DNA of 64,000 nt, from assembly GCF_000238335.3 (NCBI RefSeq), contig NZ_AHCB03000006.1, positions 310,001 to 374,000 on the forward strand, in the 5' to 3' direction. The notes under the pieces are model-generated. The model saw nothing but the letters and a program-made list of their open reading frames with translations, ran no database searches and was not told where the DNA came from. The stretch comes from Pseudoalteromonas marina. Its GTDB lineage: Bacteria > Pseudomonadota > Gammaproteobacteria > Enterobacterales > Alteromonadaceae. Below, in pieces: positions 18,271 through 26,394 of the stretch. Made by a program: the position numbers and the translations under genes. How positions within the stretch are numbered: the first letter of the stretch is position 1; every line of letters begins with the position of its first letter.

Positions 18271-20373
18271 TTAGTCTTGCGGGTCGAGTTTTATTTTCTC
18301 GTCAAGGCCGCTGCCCATATTGCTCCCTAGCATACTTAGTAATTGGCTTTTTTCAGCCGCTGTGGTGTTACTCAATTGCTTTAATAATTTACTCATATTA
18401 AGGTTTTTCATGGTTTCAGCTGAGCCGTTAGCGCCCGCTAATACTCCTTTCAAATCCTCAATTAAATTGCGATCGCCATTTAAGTGATCTTTAAATACAG
18501 TTTGTACTGTTTTGCTTTCATCTACTAAACCATCTATTGATTTACCTAAGCTAATAGCACTCATAAACTGGTTAAAGAACTGGCCATCGCCGCCCATAAT
18601 ATTAATATCGGCATCGCCTAGTGCTTTGCTCATCACTTGAGCTTGATGCTCTGCTATGTCTTTACCTGCCTCAATTTTAGCCAGCACTAGCTCTTTTTGC
18701 TGGTTTAGTTGTAGTGTAAAGCTTTCGTAGTCACGGGCATCTTGGTCCATCGCATTAAGCGCTTGTAGTTTTTCTTCAAGACCTTTGGCCTCTGCAAGCA
18801 TTTTACGTTCAAGGTTAATGGCTTCAACTTCACCTTGTTTCTCATTCGCATCAGCCATGGCTGTTTGCACTTGCGCTTGAGATAGCCCTATTTCACGGTT
18901 ACCTTGTGCTTCTGCTTCTAATTTTTGACGCAATACTTTAGCGTCTACTTCACCCTGCATTGCGTTTGCTTGTGCTTTAGCTGTTATAACGTCAGCTTCA
19001 GCTAAGCCCTGCGCTGCGGTTTCAACTTGTTGTGCTTGAGCAAGTATCTTTTTAGACTCTGCTTGCTGGTTAGCAATACGCAGTTCTGCATTGGCCATTG
19101 TTTCAAGTTCACGAGCTTTAAATTCAGCGGCTTGCTCTTGCGCTTTAGCGGCTTCAATATCTTTAACTAGTGCTTCTTCTGCTTCTGCTTTTGCACGAAT
19201 AATAATGGCGTCTTTTTCACGCTCTGCACCCGCTAAAACCTGCACATCTTTAATACGCTCTTGCTCTTCAGCTACCGACTTTTCTACTATTACGCGATCG
19301 CGCACTACATCAGCAATTTCTTTACGTTCTACTTCAAGTGCTTTTTCTTTATTAATTCGTAAAATTTCAGTTTCTCTTTCTCGTTCAATCACTTCTATTT
19401 CACGAGAGCGTAAAACTTTTTCTTCCTCAATACCCAGTACTCGCAGTCGGTTTTGCTCTGCAATATCAAGCTCTCGTTGCTTGTTTTGCTCGCTAATTCC
19501 AATTGACTCTTCAGATTGAATACGCGCCTGCTCTGATTTTAAACGCTCTTCGTGGCGTACTTTTTCAGCTTCGGCGTGTTCACGCGCTTTAACGGTTTCA
19601 ATTTCACGAACTTGACGCGACATTGCATCTTGCTTTTGGCGTTCTATTTCAAGTGATTTCTCAGTGGCTTCTTGGTTTTGTATTTCTACTTTTGCGCGCT
19701 CATCACATTTTAATTGATTGGTTAATACATTTTGCGCTGCCGTCATTTCGGTAATACGACGAATACCTTCTGCATCAAGAATATTTTGTGAATCAAGCTT
19801 TTCAATCGACGTTTGTTCTAGGTAATCAATGGCAACATCTTCAAGTGTATAGCCAGATAAGTCCTGCCCTATCACTTCTTTAATGTTGTCTCTAAATTCG
19901 TTTCGGTGAGTAAATAACTCAACAAAATCCATTCGCTTACCAACCGTTTTAAGTGCCTCTGAAAACTTAGCTTCAAATAATTCTTGCAGCGTTTCATGCT
20001 CTGATGCACGTGCACAACCTACTTGCTTTGCTACACGTAAAATATCGTCTTTGTTTTCATTAACACGAATATAAAACGTAATGGCGATATCGGCACGTAT
20101 ATTGTCTCTACAAATCAAGCCGCCTTTGTCTTTACGTTCAAGTACCATGCGCTTTGTTGAAATATCCATCACTTCCATTTTATGGATAACAGGGTAAACA
20201 ATGCCACCGGTAGTGGTAACGTCTGGCTCACTTTTCATTTTATTTATAATGAGAGCTTGGCCTTGTTCCACTTTGCGATAAAACTTGCCAACAATTAACA
20301 AAATAGCAAAAATGACCGCTATCGCTATACCTACAAACGTTAATATAGGTAGTAAGTTATCTAAAAATTCCAT
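18271..20373 (-). CDS. yqiK: Flotillin/SPFH-domain protein (YqiK-like)
   Basis: 700 residues. There is an N-terminal membrane anchor (about 8-29), an SPFH/band-7 domain (about 30-210), a long coiled coil rich in Glu, Ala, Arg and Lys (about 215-560) with many A-x-A-x-A-E heptads, and a C-terminal oligomerisation part ending in a Gly/Met-rich tail. Length and order match E. coli YqiK rather than the shorter bacterial FloA. Flotillins form large assemblies that organise inner-membrane domains. The gene lies 62 bp after the YqiJ-like gene and has an AGGAC ribosome binding site. Partners of this type (an OB-fold membrane protein) are usual for YqiK. Confidence 0.9.
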   Translation of the reverse strand: MEFLDNLLPILTFVGIAIAVIFAILLIVGKFYRKVEQGQALIINKMKSEPDVTTTGGIVYPVIHKMEVMDISTKRMVLERKDKGGLICRDNIRADIAITFYIRVNENKDDILRVAKQVGCARASEHETLQELFEAKFSEALKTVGKRMDFVELFTHRNEFRDNIKEVIGQDLSGYTLEDVAIDYLEQTSIEKLDSQNILDAEGIRRITEMTAAQNVLTNQLKCDERAKVEIQNQEATEKSLEIERQKQDAMSRQVREIETVKAREHAEAEKVRHEERLKSEQARIQSEESIGISEQNKQRELDIAEQNRLRVLGIEEEKVLRSREIEVIERERETEILRINKEKALEVERKEIADVVRDRVIVEKSVAEEQERIKDVQVLAGAEREKDAIIIRAKAEAEEALVKDIEAAKAQEQAAEFKARELETMANAELRIANQQAESKKILAQAQQVETAAQGLAEADVITAKAQANAMQGEVDAKVLRQKLEAEAQGNREIGLSQAQVQTAMADANEKQGEVEAINLERKMLAEAKGLEEKLQALNAMDQDARDYESFTLQLNQQKELVLAKIEAGKDIAEHQAQVMSKALGDADINIMGGDGQFFNQFMSAISLGKSIDGLVDESKTVQTVFKDHLNGDRNLIEDLKGVLAGANGSAETMKNLNMSKLLKQLSNTTAAEKSQLLSMLGSNMGSGLDEKIKLDPQD

Positions 20374-20435
20374 GTTATGTCCTAACGTAATTATCGATTT
20401 ATTATGTGTTATTTACAGCAAAAAACGGCGTTGTG

Positions 20436-21071
20436 TTACCAAGGTTTAGCAGTAACAATATAACAATGCTGCTTTTTTATATGCTCAAGTAATATTACCG
20501 TATCACCTGCGCTGAAGGGGTATTCATCATGCGATCTAATTTCAATGAGTTGCTCAGTGCCTTGAAAATTAACTCTGCCTTGACCAAACGTTGGTGTCAC
20601 TTTTCCAGTAACAACCGTGCATTCAAGACCCAATAAGTCGCTACTGCGAGAAGTTTCTACACTTGAGAAAAAGCGTTGTAATGGTTTTGAAATAATTACT
20701 GCAATTGGTAAAGCAATAATCGCGCTTACTACCAGCATCACAAAGCCAAACACATAAAATAAAACACCATCACCAAGTAGGTAAGCAAAAAACTTATGTG
20801 CATAAATACTAATTAGCCAGCTAAGCATAACCACTAAACTAATTGATACCGTAATAGGAATACTGCCAAAACCAAAGTTTGACGCTGAATGGGCGCTATT
20901 TGAATTAGATGAACTGGGCTCTATGTCTAAATCAGATTCAAACATATCAATGTCAGCAAAGCCTAATAAAGTGATCACCCAAAAAAGGATTACAACCAAA
21001 AGCAGGGCCGTGAAAATAATGGTAGGAAACGTAAGTGCTAAATTCAAAAAGTCCATATTACTGCTATCCAT
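20436..21071 (-). CDS. yqiJ: YqiJ-like inner-membrane OB-fold (NfeD-related) protein
   Basis: 211 residues. Three hydrophobic segments (about 13-37, 72-92 and 103-127) are followed by a cytoplasmic OB-fold of the NfeD type (about 143-208), recognised by LLGLECTVVTGKVTPTFGQGRVNFQG and AGDTVILLE. A Ser/Asn-rich linker (52-68) lies between the first two helices. NfeD-like proteins are the standard partners of SPFH proteins and are thought to help their assembly. It is the first gene of the yqiJ-yqiK-ATPase set. A second ATG five codons in is a possible alternative start; neither has a strong ribosome binding site. Confidence 0.85.
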   Translation of the reverse strand: MDSSNMDFLNLALTFPTIIFTALLLVVILFWVITLLGFADIDMFESDLDIEPSSSNSNSAHSASNFGFGSIPITVSISLVVMLSWLISIYAHKFFAYLLGDGVLFYVFGFVMLVVSAIIALPIAVIISKPLQRFFSSVETSRSSDLLGLECTVVTGKVTPTFGQGRVNFQGTEQLIEIRSHDEYPFSAGDTVILLEHIKKQHCYIVTAKPW

Positions 21072-21380
21072 CTGTATTAATACATTTACACAGTATGATT
21101 TTTACCATTTTGAAGAGAGTTTGTTAAGTTTTTTATAATAATTAGCCAGTGGTTTATAAAGAATTGTAAATAGCTCACCTCTATTTTTATTACCTCATTA
21201 TAAACCCACTATTTGTAGGCATTTTTCAACGGTCAATTTAGCTCACTTACTTTTAGATTGAAATATTCTATCTGCACGTATGACTTTTTAACGATAGCTA
21301 CTATATCACTGCAAGTTACACTGATAATAATAACTACGATCAATACAATATTCGCTTAGTGGTCCAATTTTAACAGATAC
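21072..21380. other. Non-coding region upstream of yqiJ-like gene
   Basis: About 310 bp, AT-rich, between the divergently placed start of the YqiJ-like gene and the terminator of the M20 peptidase gene. It should contain the promoter of the yqiJ-yqiK-ATPase set. I see no RNA gene, repeat or convincing operator in it. Confidence 0.4.
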
Positions 21381-21416
21381 AAAAAAGCCGCCTTACTAGT
21401 TAAGCAAGGCGGCTTT
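21381..21416 (-). terminator. Intrinsic terminator of M20 peptidase gene
   Basis: AAAGCCGCCTT (21384-21394) pairs with AAGGCGGCTTT (21406-21416); on the minus strand the stem is followed by a T-run. It lies 21 bp after the peptidase stop. Confidence 0.9.
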
Positions 21417-21437
21417 CATATTAAAACACTTATGAGC

Positions 21438-22925
21438 TTACATATTACCAAGCTCAATCATCATTGCGGTATACATGCGTAAATTAAGCTCTAATTGCTC
21501 AAGTGTAATAAATTCATGCTCAGAGTGGCCTGTATAACGTTTACCAGGCATTGAAGGTCCAAACGATACTGCATTATCAAATAGTTTTGCGTTAGTGCCT
21601 CCGCCAATTGATACAAAATCGGCTTTTTCGTCGCCGGTAAAGTGCTTAAATATATCAAGTAGCTTTTGCGCATGCGGCGCATTGTCTAACAGCATAGGAT
21701 TACCTATCACTGTATCTATACTCTCGAGTATAACGTTATTGTTAGCTTGCCATTGATTAACGGCTGTCTCTATTTGTTGCTTTAATACATCTTCACTTTT
21801 ACCAACAGGGCGACGAGCATTAACAGCTAACGTTAGCTTATTCCCGCTGCGCTCAATGACGGTTGGGGCTACGGTCATTGGGCCCATAAAGTCATGCTTA
21901 TAGGCAATATCGCCAAACTGCTTACCGTGAAGATCTAACCCTATCAGTTGATTTACAAATTTAATAAGCTGTCCATCGCTATTGTTTTCAAGTGCGATTC
22001 CATCAAATAGCTCGGCTAAATGTGCAATGGCGTTCACGCCAGATTCGGGCTCAGAAGAATGGGTAGACATGCCCTTTACATTAATGGCAATGGCGTTATT
22101 TTTTTTACTAAAGTTAAATTCAACTTGATTTAGTTGCTTTGCTTTTGTTTTTAGTTGGTTAACTAGCGCATTGTTTGCATTATGCAGTACTAAACTTGCA
22201 TCTTCTGGTATTTGGCTTTTGAAAGCACCACCAGCAAGGTCGCTTACATACACTGCTTTTTGATCTGATATGGCATTAAATGTAGGAGAAATTAAGCTCC
22301 AACCTTTTTCAGCAACCACTACCGGGTATGATGCATCAATGGTTACTGCATACTTTGGTTGCTCGTATGTTTTCATGAACTCAGTAAGTGGGCCCCAATC
22401 AGACTCCTCAGCCAGATAAATCATCAGCTCAATGCGGTTATTGAGCTCTATGCCTTTATCTTTAATCGCTTTCATGGCGTAAAGCGCAGTAGCGATAGCG
22501 CCTTTGTCATCTTCGGTACCACGGCCTACTAATTTACCCGGCTCTGAGGTATCAATAATAAAGGGGTTTTGCTTCCACTTACTCGCATTAGCTGGCTGCA
22601 CATCACCGTGTGTTACCACTGTTACCTTGTCTGTTTGTTTACCCATGCCAATAAGCACGGTGTAACCAAGGTCTTGGTAGTCGAACCCAAGCTCGGCAGC
22701 TTTCATTTTTAATACCGATTTAAAGTTAATAAAATCTGGGTTTTGTGGTGCGGGTATTGAATCTTTATTTACTGTAGGAAAAGCAACTAAGTTAGTTAGC
22801 GTGTGTACTTGCGCATTTTGGTAGGTATTTACAGCGTAATCGGCAACATTATCAATATTTTTATGTAACTGTGCGTGCGCGCTAAATGCGAACAAAAGAG
22901 CACTGGCTAAAGCTAACTTTTTCAA
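21438..22925 (-). CDS. Exported M20 family dipeptidase (PepV-like)
   Basis: 495 residues with a signal peptide (1-18, ending AHA). M20 zinc-peptidase motifs: VTHGDVQPA (zinc His and Asp), GRGTEDDKGAI (bridging Asp), the catalytic Glu pair in LAEESDWG, a Y-A-V-T-I-D-A-S metal site and the HSEHEF site near the C terminus. The lid/dimerisation insert lies at about 200-370. The D-x-x-P-A context and length match PepV-type dipeptidases, which here would act in the periplasm on dipeptides. With two S9 enzymes and an M24 enzyme in the same window, it fits a lifestyle of peptide scavenging. It is monocistronic with a strong terminator. Confidence 0.85.
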   Translation of the reverse strand: MKKLALASALLFAFSAHAQLHKNIDNVADYAVNTYQNAQVHTLTNLVAFPTVNKDSIPAPQNPDFINFKSVLKMKAAELGFDYQDLGYTVLIGMGKQTDKVTVVTHGDVQPANASKWKQNPFIIDTSEPGKLVGRGTEDDKGAIATALYAMKAIKDKGIELNNRIELMIYLAEESDWGPLTEFMKTYEQPKYAVTIDASYPVVVAEKGWSLISPTFNAISDQKAVYVSDLAGGAFKSQIPEDASLVLHNANNALVNQLKTKAKQLNQVEFNFSKKNNAIAINVKGMSTHSSEPESGVNAIAHLAELFDGIALENNSDGQLIKFVNQLIGLDLHGKQFGDIAYKHDFMGPMTVAPTVIERSGNKLTLAVNARRPVGKSEDVLKQQIETAVNQWQANNNVILESIDTVIGNPMLLDNAPHAQKLLDIFKHFTGDEKADFVSIGGGTNAKLFDNAVSFGPSMPGKRYTGHSEHEFITLEQLELNLRMYTAMMIELGNM

Positions 22926-23095
22926 AACTTATTCCATTTAATTAATAACTAAGGGCTTTAATTATAGCGCCCACACGGCATTACAAATAGCGCTTTGCGG
23001 TAATTTAACAAACTATTAAGTGTAAATATTTATATGGCGGCTTTAATATGGATAGCGGTATAATAAGCGGCTTAAAATAATTGGGGTAAATCAGT

Positions 23096-23266
23096 GTGAA
23101 TCGTCGTAAAAAAATAGTCACTAAGTTTCAAAAGAAAGACAAACGCGCTAACGCTAAATTACACAAAAGTAATAAGCCCGCGTATATATCAAAAGCAGAG
23201 CGCGAAAAGCTAGAACAACAAGCAGAACAATCAACCCAAATTGAACAAAACCAAGAGCAGCCGTAA
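23096..23266 (+). CDS. DUF2986 small basic protein
   Basis: 56 codons from GTG to TAA, read from the sequence. It begins MNRRKKIVTKFQKKDKR, continues with the conserved N-K-P-x-Y-I-S-K-A-E-R block and ends in a Gln/Glu-rich tail. This is the DUF2986 pattern seen in Vibrio, Shewanella and Pseudoalteromonas. A GGGG stretch about 9 bp upstream can serve as the ribosome binding site. The protein is strongly basic at its N terminus, compatible with nucleic-acid or ribosome binding, but no function is known. It lies between two minus-strand genes. Confidence 0.75.
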   Translation: MNRRKKIVTKFQKKDKRANAKLHKSNKPAYISKAEREKLEQQAEQSTQIEQNQEQP

Positions 23267-23297
23267 CCTGCTCTTAGTTGTAAATTATATAATCGCC

Positions 23298-25427
23298 TTA
23301 AAATGCGACACTCATCCCTATATTAAACGAACGCCCCTGCCCTGCGAGCTGCTCAAAACCCGTGCTTTCGCCTTTTTTAAGCTGCGCAATGCTCACCCCA
23401 CCAAGCGGTAGCTGATAGTATTCGTCAAACAAATTACTCACTTGTGCACTTAACGTTAAGTCGCCCCATGACGCTTTTGAACCTAAATTTACAATGTTGT
23501 AGCTATCGGTTTGGTTTTCTAATCGGTTGTTATCGACGCGTGTTTTAGCATCATTCCATTGCCACGACAGCGTATTTTCAAAGCGGCCCAGTTGTTGGCT
23601 TATTTCAAGCTTAGTATACAGTGGTTTTATTTGATAAAGCGGCTGGTTGGTATCATCTCGCTTTGCACGTGTATTAGTAATATTTGCATTTAATTGCCAA
23701 TTACCGAGTGCTTTAGATTGATGAATATTCGCGGCTAAATCTAACTTAACCCCATACAATACGGCATCCGTATTAGTAAATTTAAGTATGTTACGTGCTG
23801 TGTTTTCTAAGCCAAATCGATTAAAAGACCTGACGAGGTCTGCATCAATGTAGTCAGATGCATTGGTATACCAAATGTTAGCACTTACTTGCCAGTCGTC
23901 GTTTTGAGCCGATTTAATATAAGTAGAGCTTATTGTATGCGCGGTTTCTACTTCTAAATTTTGGTTGCCTATATAGCCATTGCCATCACCGTACCAACCA
24001 ATCATGGTGGTTGCCATATTGCTCACACCCCAGCTGTATCGCTCATACAAATTAGGTGCTCTGTTTTTGCGAGCAAGACCAAGCTGTAGCTCGTCAGTAT
24101 GAGTAAGCTGATAATTAAGTAGTACACTGATATCAACCACCGTGTCTGATTTATCGTGCTCTTTGCTATTAAAAGCAGCAGCGGCACTTGCGTTACTGGG
24201 CTGCATTGGCATGGCGCTCATAGCCATCATTGCCATACCTTCGTTATATGGCTGAACATCGTCAGCACGAGTATTTACATGCTCAACACGTATACCTGAA
24301 TTTAACCACAACTTAGTATTTATTTGGCTCTCAAATTCTGCAAATGCTGCAATACGCTTACGCTGACCATTATTTATATTAATGTAATCGTTTGGGCCCA
24401 TCATGGCGGAACCTTCAACAGCAGACCACCAATCATCAATTCGGTAATCATAAAATGCTTGCCCAAGTAATAGGCTGCTATTGCTACCTAGGTTTAAACG
24501 CCATTTAATTTGAGAGCTTATATCGCTCGCATCTGTATTCATTGGCATCATGCCTGTTTTTTCAGCGCTAAAAAAACCCATTTCGTGTTTAACATCATGC
24601 CAATTAAGTTGGGCTTCCAATTCACTGTTTTCCAATACACGCTTGTACTGGGCCGTTGCGCCATAACTTGTGTTATCAGTCATATCCATATACTGATTGG
24701 CGAAGCCCTGATAAGGTATTTTTTGATGTGTAAGCTTAATTACAAACTGTTGTTTTTCGTCTCGTATTGCTGCAGAAAGCGCATGGTTTTGCACGCGATA
24801 TAAGGTATCTAATACCAAGTCTCCATTTCCGTCGTCGTAACTTTTGGCATCACTAAACGCACCTTGGTAATTAAAACTCAGGGTATTGCTCGCAATACGT
24901 GCTCCTACCCCCACTTTTCGCGCATTGTTTACGCTATTATATTGAGCAGATACATAGCCTGAGTGCCAGTTAAGCTCATTACTTTGGCTATACTGTGGTG
25001 AAATAGTATTTACGCTTATCACCCCGGCAATATTATTGCCACCGGCACTTACCGCTGATATACCCGCAATAACATGATAAGCCGTAATTTGATTAGCAGA
25101 AACATACGAAAGCGGAGGGTTCATATGATTAGCACATGCCGCTGTAACATCAGCCCCATCGACTAATACTTTTACTCTATCCCCCATCAAGCCATTTAAA
25201 ATAGGCAAATTAGACACCCCACCTGCAGCAGAAAAATCCACCCCTAAATCATTTAGTAATGATTCTGCAGAGCCAAGTGCAAGGTGTTTATTTTGCGAAT
25301 GTCCCTGAACCTCAATAACTTCTAAAGAGGTGTCTTCTGCAAAGACTACTGAAGAAAATATGCTGCCTACAAAAAAAGCCAAAGGCGTTAATAAATATGT
25401 GTTTTGAGTGTTGCTTAAATCTGCCAT
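23298..25427 (-). CDS. TonB-dependent outer-membrane copper receptor (OprC/NosA-like)
   Basis: 709 residues. A signal segment (about 1-30) is followed by the TonB box SLEVIEV (34-40), a plug domain to about 145 and a 22-strand barrel ending in F (MSVAF). Two motifs point to copper: C98-A-N-H-M102 (CxxxM) in the plug and H281-E-M283 (HxM) in the barrel, which match the CxxxM/HxM copper site described for Pseudomonas OprC. The surrounding NHMNPPLSYV is the usual context in this family. A Met-rich loop at 398-408 has six Met in 11 residues, also fitting soft-metal binding. It probably imports copper for copper enzymes. It is a single gene; no copper regulator is adjacent. Confidence 0.85.
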   Translation of the reverse strand: MADLSNTQNTYLLTPLAFFVGSIFSSVVFAEDTSLEVIEVQGHSQNKHLALGSAESLLNDLGVDFSAAGGVSNLPILNGLMGDRVKVLVDGADVTAACANHMNPPLSYVSANQITAYHVIAGISAVSAGGNNIAGVISVNTISPQYSQSNELNWHSGYVSAQYNSVNNARKVGVGARIASNTLSFNYQGAFSDAKSYDDGNGDLVLDTLYRVQNHALSAAIRDEKQQFVIKLTHQKIPYQGFANQYMDMTDNTSYGATAQYKRVLENSELEAQLNWHDVKHEMGFFSAEKTGMMPMNTDASDISSQIKWRLNLGSNSSLLLGQAFYDYRIDDWWSAVEGSAMMGPNDYININNGQRKRIAAFAEFESQINTKLWLNSGIRVEHVNTRADDVQPYNEGMAMMAMSAMPMQPSNASAAAAFNSKEHDKSDTVVDISVLLNYQLTHTDELQLGLARKNRAPNLYERYSWGVSNMATTMIGWYGDGNGYIGNQNLEVETAHTISSTYIKSAQNDDWQVSANIWYTNASDYIDADLVRSFNRFGLENTARNILKFTNTDAVLYGVKLDLAANIHQSKALGNWQLNANITNTRAKRDDTNQPLYQIKPLYTKLEISQQLGRFENTLSWQWNDAKTRVDNNRLENQTDSYNIVNLGSKASWGDLTLSAQVSNLFDEYYQLPLGGVSIAQLKKGESTGFEQLAGQGRSFNIGMSVAF

Positions 25428-25535
25428 TTTATAATTATGCCACTGTAATAGTTGGACTAATTATAATTCTTGAGGCTAGAATAAAAGCGCGACAAATTGT
25501 CGCACTTTACTCATTTTATTTTAAATACGACGGCG

Positions 25536-25727
25536 TTATTCATCATCAAAAATATCTTCTATTTTTAATTCAAATAACCGCGCTGCTTTAAACGCCAAAG
25601 GTAAACTGGGATCAAACTTGCCTTTTTCTATTGCGTTAATAGTTTGGCGTGATACATCTAATAATTCTGCTAGTTTGGCTTGTGTTAAATTTCGTTCAGC
25701 CCTGAGTACTTTTAAGCGGTTTTTCAT
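25536..25727 (-). CDS. Small XRE-family regulator
   Basis: 63 residues, essentially one helix-turn-helix: LTQAKLAELLDVSRQTINAI is the HTH core (about 14-33), followed by KGKFDPSLPLAFKAARLF. This form is typical of stand-alone Cro/CI-like repressors. The ATG overlaps the end of the 4TM membrane-protein gene by 4 bp (ATGA), so the two are one translational unit. It most likely represses its own two-gene operon by binding the palindrome at 26171-26188. Confidence 0.88.
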   Translation of the reverse strand: MKNRLKVLRAERNLTQAKLAELLDVSRQTINAIEKGKFDPSLPLAFKAARLFELKIEDIFDDE

Positions 25728-26152
25728 TCGTCGCCCTCATCACAGCTGTAGCGTTTGTTAAGTATGTAGGTACTAATTAAATAAACCGCGCCCATTAAAA
25801 ACATCAAGTCTGGTATGTCAGCCCGCACGCTAATAATGCCACTTAATTGTAAGTTACTATATGCAAGCCCACCGACCACAACCGCCCCAAGCGTAAAACC
25901 CATTGCACTTAAATGTATTTTTTGCTGTAACTCATCAAGCCCCTGTAAGTTGCGTTTATTAGCTATGATCATTGCAGTGCCCACAACAACATTTACGACA
26001 ATAAAAAAGCCACTCACCACGTTATTATGATCCCAAATTAAAACCGGACCAAACGAGCAAATGGCTAGCGATAGTAACCAAATAAGCGTCCACTTAGCTA
26101 AATTAGTCGTGTTTATTTTTTGACGCTGCTTTAACGTTAATTGTGTTTGCAT
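25724..26152 (-). CDS. 4TM membrane protein paired with XRE regulator
   Basis: 142 residues with four hydrophobic segments (about 21-38, 45-63, 82-102 and 111-130) and a charged loop (KRNLQGLDELQQKIH, 66-80). The ELQQKI loop is common in small membrane proteins found beside XRE regulators. I know of no assigned function. It is the first gene of the pair and is translationally coupled to the regulator. It might be a sensor or anti-repressor that holds the regulator, or simply the regulated target. Confidence 0.65.
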   Translation of the reverse strand: MQTQLTLKQRQKINTTNLAKWTLIWLLSLAICSFGPVLIWDHNNVVSGFFIVVNVVVGTAMIIANKRNLQGLDELQQKIHLSAMGFTLGAVVVGGLAYSNLQLSGIISVRADIPDLMFLMGAVYLISTYILNKRYSCDEGDE

Positions 26153-26170
26153 TTTTTAACCCTCTCAAAA

Positions 26171-26188
26171 AGTAAAGTGTACTTTACT
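26171..26188. promoter_or_regulatory. Palindromic operator upstream of XRE/4TM operon
   Basis: A perfect inverted repeat AGTAAAG-TGTA-CTTTACT, with 7-bp arms and a 4-bp centre, begins 18 bp upstream of the 4TM start codon. Size and placement are right for a dimeric Cro/CI-type repressor covering the promoter of its own operon. Confidence 0.65.
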
Positions 26189-26394
26189 ATACTTGTACAA
26201 AAACAACCGCAAGTCAAATAAGCTTTACATAAAGATTGGCTTTATTGACATTACAATGTGTTACAAATCTCCAGTAAAATGTATCCAGCAGCACTTCTAA
26301 AAAGATAAAAATAACAATAGAATTACGTTATTAAATATTAAGTAACAAGTAGCCATGATATTTAATAAATACTCTAAAAAATTAAGGATATAAA

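Noticed and set aside
19091..19519. 142-residue open frame antisense to the flotillin gene
   Set aside because: Ser-rich low-complexity sequence forced by the Glu/Ala/Arg coiled-coil codons on the other strand; no ribosome binding site.
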